Assembly: GCA_947585425.1 (NCBI GenBank)
Contig: CANPWZ010000005.1
Location: 40,506 to 104,505 of the forward strand
Length of the DNA stretch: 64,000 nucleotides
Direction: 5' to 3'
Origin: an uncultured Oscillospiraceae bacterium
GTDB lineage: Bacteria; Bacillota; Clostridia; Oscillospirales; Oscillospiraceae
In this document: positions 29,399 through 39,609 of the stretch, one piece after another
Layout of the letters: every line of letters starts with the position of its first letter
How positions within the stretch are numbered: the first letter of the stretch is position 1
Program-made: the position numbers and the translations under genes
Notes under the pieces: generated by a model
The model's input: the letters and a program-made list of their open reading frames with translations, nothing else
Databases searched by the model: none
What the model was told of the DNA's origin: nothing

Positions 29399-32300
29399 TG
29401 GGAAACGATCGATTTTTCAGAAAGCATGATAAGAAGCTCTGCCTGGCCCTGGCGATCATCCTGATATGCCTGCTCCTTGGCGGCTGCGCGAAAAGCGCCG
29501 GGAACAGCGAGGCGATCACCGACATCCGCCAGCTGGACGGGCAGGCCATGGGCGTGTTGACCGGCTCCAGCTTTGACGTCATGACCGACGAACTGCTCGA
29601 GGGCACGGACAAGCAGTATTACGACCGGATCCCGGATCTGGCTCTGGCGGTGGAACAGGGAAAGATCGCCGGGTTTTTGATGGACGAACCCATCGCCCGC
29701 CTGCTTTGCCTGGAAAACCCGGCGGTGACCTATCTCCCCGATGTGCTGGTGGAGGAGAGCTACGCCGCCGCGTTTTCCAAGACCGACCGGGGCGCCGCGC
29801 TGCGGGACGAGTATGACGAATTTCTGGCGCAAATCAAGGCGGACGGCACCCTGGAGGAGATCGACGGCATCTGGCTGGGCGCCGACGAGAGCAAAAAAGT
29901 GGTGGAGGACTGGACAGCTTTCCCGGCGGACAACGGCGTTGTTCGGATGGCGGTGAAAACGGACTTGGCGCCCTTCTGCTATATCCTGAACGGCCGGATC
30001 GTCGGGTACGACATCGACATCATGGCCCGCTTCTGCAAGGCCTATGGCTACGGGCTGGAAGTGACCAGCGTGGAGCTCTCGTCTATTTTCACAGGCCTTG
30101 CCACCGGTACCTACGACGTATCGGCCGTCGGCATAACCGTGACGGAGGAACGGGCGGAAAGCGTGAATTTCGCCGAGCCCAATTACACCGGCGGCGTGGT
30201 GGCGGTGGTCGCAAACCGCGGTCAATTTGAGGCGCGCTTCAAAACGTTCCAGGATTTTGCGGGCACGACCGTGGGCGTTATGTCGGGCAGCATTTCGGAC
30301 GAGCTTGTCAGCGCTGTGGTCAGCGGCTGCGAATTCAAGTATTACGATGACGCTACCACTTCGTTTCTGGCGCTCCAGTCGGGCACGCTGGACGCCGTGG
30401 CGCACGATATGCCCGTCGCCCAGCTGGCGGTGGCCAGGCAGCCCGATCTGGCCATATTCCCCGAAACGGTGACGCCCGACATCTACGGCCTGGGCCTGCA
30501 AAAGGACAGCCCGCTGACGGATCAGATCAGCGCCATCATCGAACGATATACGGAGGACGGCACGCTGGACGCCCTGCGGGAGAAATGGCTGAGCGCCGAC
30601 GACAGCAAAAAGACCATCGATGTGGGGGAGTACGACGCGCCCAACGGCACCCTGCGGTATGCCCATGACTCTACGCTGGAGCCTATGAGCTATGTGGGCG
30701 GGAACGGCCAGTCCCTTGGATATGAGGTGGAGCTGGTCACGCTCATCGCCAAAGAGCTGGGGATGAAGCTGGAGATCACCCAAAGCACCTTCAGTTCGCT
30801 GATCCAGATGCTGAGCAGCGGCCGGGCGGACATCGTGTCCGGCGCCATGAGCATCACCGACGAGCGGAGGCAAAGCATCGATTTCCCCACCTCCCACTAT
30901 GTGGGCGGCATGGTGCTCGTCGTCCGGGGCGAAGATATTGGCATGGCCGTTGAGGCGGAAAAAACGGACTTCTGGACCGCGCTGAAAAATAGCTTTTATA
31001 AGAACTTCATCCAGGAAAACCGGTGGCAGATGATCCTCTCCGGCCTGGGCGTCACGTTTGTCATCTCGTTCTTTTCCGCCCTGTTCGGCACGGTGCTGGG
31101 CTTTGGCCTGTGCCTGCTGCGCCGCAGCCGCAACAGGATCGCCTCCGGCGTCGCGGCGGTCTTTGTCCGGCTGATCCAGGGGGTCCCCGTCCTGGTGCTG
31201 CTGATGGTGCTGTTCTACATCGTGTTCGCCGGCGCGAGACTGGACGGGATCGTCGTGGCCATCATCGGCTTCACCATCAACTTCGGCGTCTATGTCTCCG
31301 AAATGATCCGCACCGGCATCGACGCCGTGGATGTTGGCCAGTGGGAAGCGGCGTCCGCCATGGGCTTCGGACGGGTCAAGACCTTCACAAAGATCATCAT
31401 GCCCCAGGCGGCGCGGCATATCCTGCCGGTGTACAGGGGCGAATTTATCTCCATGGTGAAGATGACGTCTGTGGTGGGGTATATCGCGGTGGAGGACCTG
31501 ACCAAGGCGACCGACCTCATCCGCAGCCGGACCTTTGAGGCGTTTTTCCCGCTGATACTGACCGCGGTGCTGTACTTCCTGCTGGCATGGTGCCTGACCC
31601 TCCTGCTGGGGCTGGTGGAGCGGAAGATCGATCCCCGCCGCCGGCGCCGGGAGCCAAAGGGTGTCGACAGGAACACCTCCCTGCCGGAAGCCCCGGAGGG
31701 GCCGAAGCCCGCCCAGAGCGAAGGGGCGCTGATCACCATTTCCCATTTGAAAAAGGCATTCCCCAACGCGACGCCCCTGAAGGACGTCAACGCCGTCATC
31801 AACCAGGGGGACGTCATCTCCATCATCGGGCCCTCCGGCACGGGCAAAAGCACCCTGCTGCGCTGCATCAACCGGCTGGAAACGCCGACGGAAGGACAGA
31901 TCGAGGTGTTTGGCCAGCCGGTGACCGGCGTGAAGCCGGCGCAGCTTGGCGCCGTGCGCCGCCGCATGGGAATGGTGTTCCAGAGCTTTAATCTGTTCGC
32001 CCATCTGACGGTGATCGAAAACATCATGCTGGGGCCGGTAGAGCTGCTTGGCTGCACCCGGCAGCAGGCCTATGAACGGGGGATGCGTCTGCTGTCCAGC
32101 GTAGGTCTGGCGGAAAAGGCGCTCAACTATCCGGATGAGCTCTCCGGCGGTCAAAAACAGCGTGTCGCCATTGCCCGCACTCTGGGGATGCAGCCGGAGA
32201 TCGTGCTCTTTGACGAGCCGACCAGCGCGCTGGATCCCACCATGGTGGGAGAGGTGCTGGCGGTCATCCGCACCCTGGCCGGGCAGGGGCTGACCATGCT

Positions 32301-32814
32301 GATCGTGACCCATGAGATGAAGTTTGCCCGGGATGTATCCACGCGGGTATTTTACATGGACCAAGGCGTTGTTTACGAGGAGGGGACGCCGGAGCAGGTG
32401 TTCGATCACCCGAAGACCGACCGCTGCCGGGCGTTTGTCCACCGCCTGAAGACCCTCCATCTCGACATCGCCTCCAAGGAGTTCGACTTTATCGGCGCGG
32501 CGGCCGACATCGACCGCTTTGCCCGCAAGCAGCTGCTGAGCGCGCGGCAGTCCCTCAAGTACCAGCAGATCTTTGAAGAGCTGTGCGTGACGAGCATCCT
32601 GCCGGCCCTGCCGGACGACGGGTGCAGCCTGAGTTTTGACGCCCTTTGCAGTGAGGACGGAAACGAATGCGAAGCGGTCATCCGCTGGGATGGGGAAGCG
32701 TTCGATCCGCTGACGCAGGGAGACGAGCTGAGCGCGGCTCTGGCTGTCAGCCGGACCCGGAGCAGCAGGCACGCCTATGCCGACGGGGTCAACACGGTAA
32801 CGATTGTATTTTAA
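29395..32814 (+). CDS. Single-polypeptide polar amino acid ABC importer: lipobox, two SBP_bac_3 domains, permease, ATPase, degenerate HATPase-like C-terminal domain
   Basis: Lipobox LGGC; two periplasmic-binding-like repeats ([75 protein letters not shown]); permease [38 protein letters not shown]...[31 protein letters not shown]; ATPase [47 protein letters not shown]; about 120-aa tail with [14 protein letters not shown] and [12 protein letters not shown]. Confidence 0.85.
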   Translation: MMGNDRFFRKHDKKLCLALAIILICLLLGGCAKSAGNSEAITDIRQLDGQAMGVLTGSSFDVMTDELLEGTDKQYYDRIPDLALAVEQGKIAGFLMDEPIARLLCLENPAVTYLPDVLVEESYAAAFSKTDRGAALRDEYDEFLAQIKADGTLEEIDGIWLGADESKKVVEDWTAFPADNGVVRMAVKTDLAPFCYILNGRIVGYDIDIMARFCKAYGYGLEVTSVELSSIFTGLATGTYDVSAVGITVTEERAESVNFAEPNYTGGVVAVVANRGQFEARFKTFQDFAGTTVGVMSGSISDELVSAVVSGCEFKYYDDATTSFLALQSGTLDAVAHDMPVAQLAVARQPDLAIFPETVTPDIYGLGLQKDSPLTDQISAIIERYTEDGTLDALREKWLSADDSKKTIDVGEYDAPNGTLRYAHDSTLEPMSYVGGNGQSLGYEVELVTLIAKELGMKLEITQSTFSSLIQMLSSGRADIVSGAMSITDERRQSIDFPTSHYVGGMVLVVRGEDIGMAVEAEKTDFWTALKNSFYKNFIQENRWQMILSGLGVTFVISFFSALFGTVLGFGLCLLRRSRNRIASGVAAVFVRLIQGVPVLVLLMVLFYIVFAGARLDGIVVAIIGFTINFGVYVSEMIRTGIDAVDVGQWEAASAMGFGRVKTFTKIIMPQAARHILPVYRGEFISMVKMTSVVGYIAVEDLTKATDLIRSRTFEAFFPLILTAVLYFLLAWCLTLLLGLVERKIDPRRRRREPKGVDRNTSLPEAPEGPKPAQSEGALITISHLKKAFPNATPLKDVNAVINQGDVISIIGPSGTGKSTLLRCINRLETPTEGQIEVFGQPVTGVKPAQLGAVRRRMGMVFQSFNLFAHLTVIENIMLGPVELLGCTRQQAYERGMRLLSSVGLAEKALNYPDELSGGQKQRVAIARTLGMQPEIVLFDEPTSALDPTMVGEVLAVIRTLAGQGLTMLIVTHEMKFARDVSTRVFYMDQGVVYEEGTPEQVFDHPKTDRCRAFVHRLKTLHLDIASKEFDFIGAAADIDRFARKQLLSARQSLKYQQIFEELCVTSILPALPDDGCSLSFDALCSEDGNECEAVIRWDGEAFDPLTQGDELSAALAVSRTRSSRHAYADGVNTVTIVF

Positions 32815-32873
32815 GAAAGCAGCCGTGAGCCGGCTGCCGATTCTGCAATCACAAAAAAACAGGAGGTCATCAC

Positions 32874-33170
32874 ATGAACATCATCAAAACAGCAGAAGGA
32901 ACCACTCTGAATCTCGCCCTGGAGGGACGGCTGGACACCACTACCGCCCCGCAGCTGGAAGCCGAACTCAAAGATTCTGTGGACGGCGTTACAGAACTGA
33001 ATATGGATTTTGAGAAGCTGGAATACCTGTCCTCCGCCGGGCTGCGGGTGATCCTGGCCGCGCAGAAGGTGATGAACAGGCAGGGGAAAATGGTGATCCG
33101 GCATGTCAACGAGACCATACGGGAAGTATTTGAGGTGACCGGCTTTATCGACATCCTCACCATTGAGTAA
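32874..33170 (+). CDS. STAS-domain anti-anti-sigma factor-like protein (RsbV/SpoIIAA-like)
   Basis: LEGRLDTTTAPQLEAELKDSVDGVTELNMDFEKLEYLSSAGLRVILAAQKV. Confidence 0.92.
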   Translation: MNIIKTAEGTTLNLALEGRLDTTTAPQLEAELKDSVDGVTELNMDFEKLEYLSSAGLRVILAAQKVMNRQGKMVIRHVNETIREVFEVTGFIDILTIE

Positions 33171-33188
33171 AGGAAGGGCCTGATCCGA

Positions 33189-33818
33189 ATGATGAAATCG
33201 AATGAGATCGCGTTATCCAACAGTTTGTCCTGCGCCGTGGACGCGCTCCAGGAAGTAGAGCGGGCCTCCGGGCAGGCAGGGCTGGACCGCGAACAGGCCA
33301 ATATCATGCGGCTGCTGACGGAGGAAATGATCTCCATGACCATCGACATCCTGCGGGACTGCACGGGGTCTCTCTGGATGGAGTGGGAGGGAACGGCCTG
33401 CGAACTGCATCTGACCGCGGTGGCGCCTATTGAGGAAAAGGCAAAAGCCGCCTTTATCGAGGCGTCCAAGGCGAAAGTAAACGCACCCGTCAAGGGCCTG
33501 AAAAATAAGATCAGCGCCCTGCTTGCCTGGATGCTCAGCGGCGGGGACAATCCGAAGCTGTACGCCTATATGAGCGCCGGGTTCATCGGCGATATGCCTG
33601 TGGCCCTGTCTTCCATGAGCATGGCTCCGACCTGGTCGCTGGCGGCTTATACGGAGAGCAGCGAAAAGGAACAAAAGGACGCGGAGCTGGAGGGCGTGGA
33701 GAAATCCATCCTGATCGGCCTGGCGGACGATGTGGTAGTATCCGTGAAAAGCCACTGGGTAGAGATGGTGGTCAAGAAAGCGTTTGCCGCGCCCCTTCAG
33801 ACCGCTGCTGGAAACTAA
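33189..33818 (+). CDS. Hypothetical protein with degenerate RsbW/HATPase-like N-terminal region
   Basis: LLTEEMISMTIDILRDCTGSLWMEWEGTACELHLTAVAPI resembles an N-box helix; directly follows the STAS gene. Confidence 0.5.
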   Translation: MMKSNEIALSNSLSCAVDALQEVERASGQAGLDREQANIMRLLTEEMISMTIDILRDCTGSLWMEWEGTACELHLTAVAPIEEKAKAAFIEASKAKVNAPVKGLKNKISALLAWMLSGGDNPKLYAYMSAGFIGDMPVALSSMSMAPTWSLAAYTESSEKEQKDAELEGVEKSILIGLADDVVVSVKSHWVEMVVKKAFAAPLQTAAGN

Positions 33819-33867
33819 AAGCAAAGGAAAGAAAAACCAATGGGCGCGGCTGATAAAGAATGTTTTA

Positions 33868-35541
33868 TCATCCAACAGCAACAGCATGGTACTTCGGTAT
33901 CATGCTGTTGTTGTTTTTACTGGATCTGCTAAACTCCGGGGAAAAATCAATTTCACCGATGAAATTATAGTGTATGTCAATTCGCTGAACACGGTGGCCA
34001 GTGGATTTGTCCGGGGCATGGACGACGATTTTCTCCACAAACTCCCGCAGGAGCGCCGGCGTCAATTCCGTGGGTTCTGTGTACTTCCTGACGATCTTGA
34101 GAAAACTTTGAAGATTCACCGCCTGTTCCTCGGCGCTCTCAACGGTGGGCCGAAGTTCTGAAACAGTCTGCTTTAATTCGGCCTGCTCCCGTTCATAGTC
34201 CCCGGACATTTTCGCAAAGCGTTCCTCGCTCAGCTTTCCCAGCACATGGTCCTCATACAGCCTTCGGATAATGGCGTCCAGTTCATTGATCCGGTGTTCA
34301 GCTTTCTCTAATTTGCGCTTAGCCTGCTCCCGTTCCGCACTCTGCGCCGCCAGCTTGTTTGTCATCACCAGACGCACAAATTCGTCCTCGTCCTCCTGGG
34401 CGTAGACCACCACCCTTTGCAGGTTTTGAAGTACCAGCTGTTCCAGCACCACAGCCCGGATATAGTGTGCGCTGCATTGTTTTCTTGTGCGGTAGCTGGA
34501 ACAGGTATAACACTCCTGCTCATGGGTCCAGGAGGTAGTCCGGCAATGGTACAACCGTGCGCCGCAGTCGGCGCAGTAAGCCAGCCCGGAGAACATCCCC
34601 ATCTCTCCCATCTTAGTGGGGCGGCGGCGCTGTTCCCTGGCTTTCTGTACTATTTCCCATGTGTCCTTATCAATGATCGCTTCGTGGGTGTTTTCAAAGA
34701 TCGCCCATTTGTCCGGCGGATTTGCAATACGCTTCTTGCTCTTGTAGGACAGTTTCGTGCCCTTAAAGTTGGTGGTGCGGCCCAAATATGCGTCCTGTCC
34801 CAAAATATAGACTACGCTGCTATCCTTCCACCCGCAGGGATCGTCCGGGTGGTAATTCCGAGTCCTGCCTGTTCGCCGGAACTCTATCGTTCCCGGCGTG
34901 GGTATGCCTCGTTCTTTCAGCATACGGGCGATTTTACTGGGGCCATTTCCTTCAACACATAGTTGGAAAATCAGCTTTACCACGGGGGCCGTTTCCTCGT
35001 CGATGATCAGATGGCCGTCCGTGCCCTTTATATAGCCATATGGGGCGCTTGTAGCGAGACGCTGGCCGGACATCCCCTTATTGCGGAATACCGCCCGAAT
35101 TTTCTTGCTGGTGTCCTTGGCGTACCACTCGTTGATGATGTTCCGAAAAGGAGTGAAGTCGCTGCCCATCTGATCGTCGCTGTCCACCCCGTCATTGACG
35201 GCGATGAAGCGTACCCCCATCTCCGGGAAACGTACCTCTGTATAGAGGCCCACCTCCAGATAGTTCCGCCCAAACCGGGACATATCCTTGACGATCACCA
35301 TGCTTACAAGTCCGCTTTCAATGTCCGCCAGCATTTCCTGAAAACCGGGGCGGCGGAAGTTTGTGCCGGAGAACCCGTCGTCTTTATAGATTTTGTAATC
35401 GGTTATTTCCCGGTCTTTGCAATACTTGGCGAGAATATCGATCTGATGGGCGATGCTGTTGCTGTCCCCCTCGTTTTCATCGTCGCGGGAGAGGCGGACG
35501 TAGAGCGCCGCCCATTTTTCATTTGTCAACTGCCTGTTCAT
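33868..35541 (-). CDS. Large serine site-specific recombinase
   Basis: ALYVRLSRDDENEGDSNSIAHQ, VIVKDMSRFGRNYLEVGLY, recombinase domain, zinc ribbon YCADCGARLYHC...CSSYRTRKQCSAHYI, coiled coil. Confidence 0.94.
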   Translation of the reverse strand: MNRQLTNEKWAALYVRLSRDDENEGDSNSIAHQIDILAKYCKDREITDYKIYKDDGFSGTNFRRPGFQEMLADIESGLVSMVIVKDMSRFGRNYLEVGLYTEVRFPEMGVRFIAVNDGVDSDDQMGSDFTPFRNIINEWYAKDTSKKIRAVFRNKGMSGQRLATSAPYGYIKGTDGHLIIDEETAPVVKLIFQLCVEGNGPSKIARMLKERGIPTPGTIEFRRTGRTRNYHPDDPCGWKDSSVVYILGQDAYLGRTTNFKGTKLSYKSKKRIANPPDKWAIFENTHEAIIDKDTWEIVQKAREQRRRPTKMGEMGMFSGLAYCADCGARLYHCRTTSWTHEQECYTCSSYRTRKQCSAHYIRAVVLEQLVLQNLQRVVVYAQEDEDEFVRLVMTNKLAAQSAEREQAKRKLEKAEHRINELDAIIRRLYEDHVLGKLSEERFAKMSGDYEREQAELKQTVSELRPTVESAEEQAVNLQSFLKIVRKYTEPTELTPALLREFVEKIVVHAPDKSTGHRVQRIDIHYNFIGEIDFSPEFSRSSKNNNSMIPKYHAVAVG

Positions 35542-35631
35542 TTCACCCTCCTATCCGGCAGTTACCGTCTCTTGCCTTGTGACACTTAAATTATATCAAT
35601 AACCGCATAAAGCGTCAAATTTCTGCACAAA

Positions 35632-35766
35632 TCAGGCGCGGTTTCTTTTTGCTTCTTTGTCAAGCAAACCTCTGATTTTTTCGGAGACGGTAACGCCCTG
35701 GGCGGCGAAGAACCCAGAAACATAATAAACTGTGTTGCCAACCTTGTTCTCTGTCTTTAGCGTTGG
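35632..35766 (-). pseudogene. 5'-truncated remnant of a small transposon-encoded (TnpW-like) protein
   Basis: Reverse frame PTLKTENKVGNTVYYVSGFFAAQGVTVSEKIRGLLDKEAKRNRA* with an in-frame TAG immediately upstream and no start; family call from memory. Confidence 0.45.
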
Positions 35767-35801
35767 CTACTTCTCACTTTGAGTACCAGCCATATGATTA
35801 G

Positions 35802-36653
35802 CTACGGCAAAATAATATCGTTCCTGATGGGCAACTTTTCATCCAGTGCTTTTTTCAAGGCTAAGTCCCAGAAGTCCCATTCATGTGCATAGCCCGGAAC
35901 TTCGTCATAGTCTACATCGTATCCATATTCCGTGAGAAGATCACGGGTGCCAAAGGCAAAATAGCGGATGAAGTCATTTCCCCCACACGTCATATACAGT
36001 TTGGGTAACGCCTTTCCTTCTTCAACATTTTTCTTTGCCGTGATAAACAAATCGTCATTCGGATCTGCGAACTTGACACCTAAACTTTCGAGCAGGGATG
36101 CATCTACTGCAAAGTCTGTCCTTCCATCATTTCCTGCGCTTTGCGAAACGACAGACATGATATTGGTAGCGTCCATGCCACCCCCGGACATGATCAGAGC
36201 AGCGGCGCATTTGTCCGCACCATAAATTGCCCACTTTGTAGCGGCTATTGAACCCATTGAAAGCCCACCAACAAAGGTATCTTCACGCCGATCAGAAATT
36301 GGGAACATTGATGTGCAGACCTTGGGTAGCTCATAGAAAATGTAGTCCCAATATTTCGCGGGCCAAGGAAGGGTATTGTCCGGCTGATTGACATAACACG
36401 AGTTGTAGCCCGCAGGCATTACAACGGCGATTTTATGCTCATCAGCATACCTGAGAATATTAGAGAAATTCAGATAGTCAGAATCATCTCCGGTGCCACC
36501 GTGAAACAGGTAGAGGACTTGGAACTTGGAACCCGGTACATAGCTTTCTGCTTTCCCGTTTGGCGCATCAAATAGCGTCCAGGAAGGGAGGATCATGGTC
36601 ACGTTTGTCTGCTGCATCAATGCCTGCGATAGAAAATTGAATCTAACTAACAT
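35802..36653 (-). CDS. Alpha/beta-hydrolase esterase (esterase D / acetylxylan esterase-like)
   Basis: YLFHGGTGDDSDYL, VVMPAGYNSCYVNQPD, FVGGLSMGSIAATKWAIYG nucleophile elbow GLSMG. Confidence 0.8.
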   Translation of the reverse strand: MLVRFNFLSQALMQQTNVTMILPSWTLFDAPNGKAESYVPGSKFQVLYLFHGGTGDDSDYLNFSNILRYADEHKIAVVMPAGYNSCYVNQPDNTLPWPAKYWDYIFYELPKVCTSMFPISDRREDTFVGGLSMGSIAATKWAIYGADKCAAALIMSGGGMDATNIMSVVSQSAGNDGRTDFAVDASLLESLGVKFADPNDDLFITAKKNVEEGKALPKLYMTCGGNDFIRYFAFGTRDLLTEYGYDVDYDEVPGYAHEWDFWDLALKKALDEKLPIRNDIILP

Positions 36654-36689
36654 TTTTACCCCTCATTTCTTTTTTGTGTATGTTTGTCA

Positions 36690-38087
36690 TTATCGTTCCA
36701 ATTCTGCCGCTTCGCCAAATTTTGCTTTCAGAAGTTTCTCAGCCTCATCTTTAGAGATTTTATTCGTGTTGTATTGAGCCATAATCTGCACATCCGCAGT
36801 CCTTAACTTGTAAAACTGCAACGTTATTACGGCTAAAATCATTCCAACAGCAGGACCAAGAGTGTAAAGAATCCATACTCCACCTGCGACAGACGGAGGC
36901 TGAATGGCACCCTCACCAGTTACGAATCCAAAACCCGCCAGTATTAGCATCGCAATCGGGCCACTGATTGAACCAACTAATTTAGAGAAAAATGTTTGTA
37001 CGGATGCAGCCATTCCCTCAGCACGTTCGCCCGTATGATATGTACCGTACTCAATGCAGTCAGGTGTGAACGTAAACAGGAGGATATTATTTGCGCCTGT
37101 GAAGAAACCCTGGATAAACATCATGATGAAGAACACGGTCAAATTAGAATACCCGATAAAGAACAACACGATGCCAATTAGGGCTGCGATAATGTTGCTG
37201 GTTAAATAGACGGCGAACTTGTCAACTTTCTTTATGATGATTGGGATCGCAATACCGGAAATCAGCAAAGGAAGTAGCGACAAAAGGCTTATGATCGAAG
37301 CAAGATCCTGATTTCCCAAACAAATACGTGCAAAGTAGATTTGGATGTACTGTGTGAAATTCAGCAGGCCGCTCATAAGAAGTGCGCCATAAAAAATAAT
37401 CAGGTATTTGTTTTTTATGACGTAATTCAGCATTTGCTTCAGTGTGATGGATTTTTCACGCCTTACAATATGACGCTCTTTCCCGTTTACAAGTAACGGA
37501 AACATTGCAATACAAGCCACAATCGTGAAAATAATTCCCACGGCAAGCCATCCAAACCGGGCTTGAAGTATAGGTATTGACACACTTGAAACTGTGACAC
37601 CAATCATGGCAAAAAACCGGCCTATTGCCAGGAGTTGATTGCGCTCTCTCACATCGTCAGTCATAGATGTGGGCAGTACAAAAATGGGAACGTCACATAG
37701 CGTATATGACATACTCCATGCGACATATCCGACTGTCGCCCAAACCACTTTTACTACGGGACTCCCTTGATTCGGCAGTAAGAAAAAGAAAACGGAACTG
37801 ACGAAAATCAAGGGAAAAGAAATCCGTATCCAAGGCAAAAATCGTCCGGATTTGAAATGCACTTTGTCGATAATTACTCCAAGAATAGGATCGTTTACCG
37901 CATCCCAGATTTTAGTGAACAGCATAATTGCGGCTATGGATGTAAGCGTTATGCCGACATCCGTAAAGAACGTCTGCATATTGATGGCGACCAAGCCATA
38001 GAAAATGTTTTGTCCGAGGAAATAGACCCAATAGCTTATTCGTTCTTTTTTTTGCAGAGCTGTACTTTCCTGTTTTGCACTTTCCAT
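36690..38087 (-). CDS. GPH/MFS-type sugar:cation symporter
   Basis: 12 TM; IWDAVNDPILGVIIDKVHFKSGRFLPWIRISFPLIF is typical of the GPH family. Confidence 0.88.
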   Translation of the reverse strand: MESAKQESTALQKKERISYWVYFLGQNIFYGLVAINMQTFFTDVGITLTSIAAIMLFTKIWDAVNDPILGVIIDKVHFKSGRFLPWIRISFPLIFVSSVFFFLLPNQGSPVVKVVWATVGYVAWSMSYTLCDVPIFVLPTSMTDDVRERNQLLAIGRFFAMIGVTVSSVSIPILQARFGWLAVGIIFTIVACIAMFPLLVNGKERHIVRREKSITLKQMLNYVIKNKYLIIFYGALLMSGLLNFTQYIQIYFARICLGNQDLASIISLLSLLPLLISGIAIPIIIKKVDKFAVYLTSNIIAALIGIVLFFIGYSNLTVFFIMMFIQGFFTGANNILLFTFTPDCIEYGTYHTGERAEGMAASVQTFFSKLVGSISGPIAMLILAGFGFVTGEGAIQPPSVAGGVWILYTLGPAVGMILAVITLQFYKLRTADVQIMAQYNTNKISKDEAEKLLKAKFGEAAELER

Positions 38088-38207
38088 AATACATTCCTCC
38101 TAAAAAGTCTTGTAAAATATTCACCCTAATGCTATCATAGTCTATAAGATGTATCATTTTATGGCTTCATTTGAATAATTGTATCGTTTTCATTATATTC
38201 TTCACTT

Positions 38208-39254
38208 TTGGGGGAGGAATCTGTTATGAATTTTGATGTAAGAGATGAATCAATAGAGATAATGAACGTCAAGGGAAGAATGAAGAATAAAAAACTATCC
38301 GTGGAAAAACTCCCTGATGTAATTCTAACTGAGCAACCCATTGAGCTTCAATTTGTTTCATTCAGCAGGGATGGATTCGGTCACAGAAGCTCCTTTGGAC
38401 ATCACTGGCAGCTTGAGTTCGATTTTCATGTTGACACAGCATCTTCTTCAATTTTAAGTAAGCCTCACAGGCATGACTATTGGGAAATAATCATAGCTGA
38501 CACAGGCACTTTGGAAATGCAAATCGAATCATCTCTATATCATTTGAATAGAGGAGATATTTGTATATTGAACCGTGCCACCCGTCATGCGGAACATTTC
38601 CAGTCGGGGCAGACCGTTATCTATGTGGTATTGTCAATGGAATACATTGCATCTTGGCCAAAGGATACGAATATTGCATTTGGAAAACCAATATCACAGT
38701 TGTTTGAAAATGGCATGAACCTACCATATTATCAAAATAAAGACTACATTATTGCGGGGCCAGCAAAAGAAAAAGCATATAGTTCTGTTTTAGAAATTAT
38801 CCAGGCAATGAAAGAAGAATTCTTGAATAATTTGCCCGGAAACAGATACTTGATGAAGGGCCTTGTCTACAGACTTATTAACACAGTTACCGTATCAAAA
38901 GCATACACGGTCGATTATTGTGATATGAGGGCTGAGGATAAATTTGGTCTGGCAGATTCGGCAAAAAGAATCATAGACAAGAACAAGCGCCGCACCACTT
39001 TGTTTGAACTTGAAAGAGCGTTACAATACTCTGGCCCATATATCAATCGGTTATTTAAGGAAAAATATCATTGTTCCATAGCTGAATATAATCAAAGCAC
39101 GTGTCTCCAATACATGGCCAACCAGTTGTTGACAACAAGGAAAACAGTAGAAGAAATCTGCCATAAAATAGGCTATACTAATAGAACGAATTTATATAGA
39201 CTGTTTAGGGAAAAGTATGGTTGCTCTCCGAGGGAATTCAGAAAGAATAGGTAG
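38208..39254 (+). CDS. AraC-family transcriptional regulator with N-terminal cupin
   Basis: SKPHRHDYWEIIIADTGTLEMQIESSLYHLNRGDICILN and C-terminal HTH LERALQYSGPYINRLFKEKYHCSIAEYNQSTCLQYMANQLL...GYTNRTNLYRLFREKYGCSPREFRK. Confidence 0.88.
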   Translation: MGEESVMNFDVRDESIEIMNVKGRMKNKKLSVEKLPDVILTEQPIELQFVSFSRDGFGHRSSFGHHWQLEFDFHVDTASSSILSKPHRHDYWEIIIADTGTLEMQIESSLYHLNRGDICILNRATRHAEHFQSGQTVIYVVLSMEYIASWPKDTNIAFGKPISQLFENGMNLPYYQNKDYIIAGPAKEKAYSSVLEIIQAMKEEFLNNLPGNRYLMKGLVYRLINTVTVSKAYTVDYCDMRAEDKFGLADSAKRIIDKNKRRTTLFELERALQYSGPYINRLFKEKYHCSIAEYNQSTCLQYMANQLLTTRKTVEEICHKIGYTNRTNLYRLFREKYGCSPREFRKNR

Positions 39255-39339
39255 CATTGTTTTTTGTCTTATCTGCTGACAGAACAGAGAACAATCAATC
39301 TTAGTGGCTATTCACTCAATAGCTCAATCAAAATACACG

Positions 39340-39600
39340 TCCCACGGTGGGATTCTGTTTTCGACACAAAATGCGTCTCACCGTGGGATTTATTTTGCGT
39401 GAGCCGGGTCGTCTCTCCAGCATGGCGAAAGCCGGCCCCTGCCGACTTTGCGGGTATGTTCCCCTTAGTGACCACCAACGCCGCGGGGCGTTGCCTGTCA
39501 AGGTCCGCCCGGCAAAGCCGGGCGGCTTGCGACGATTGCGAAAGCAATCGCCGGCCTTGACGGGCGGCACCCTGCGGCGTATCATCCACCCCAGGGAACG
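39340..39600. other. Candidate oriT region with multiple short palindromes
   Basis: TCCCACGGTGGGA at 39340-39352, TCTCACCGTGGGA just downstream, then GC-rich hairpins ccgcccggcaaagccgggcgg and cgattgcgaaagcaatcg next to mobC. Confidence 0.4.
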
Positions 39601-39609
39601 CCCGCCCCT

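Noticed and set aside
29110-32772. 1220-aa minus-strand ORF antisense to the ABC fusion
   Set aside because: Shadow ORF in GC-rich coding DNA; low-complexity His/Gln/Gly-rich translation with no domains, whereas the plus strand has clear conserved motifs.
33877-33913. Inverted repeat cagcaacagcatg...catgctgttgttg as a transposon terminal repeat
   Set aside because: It lies within the 3' end of the recombinase gene and has no counterpart at the other end; more likely a transcription terminator.
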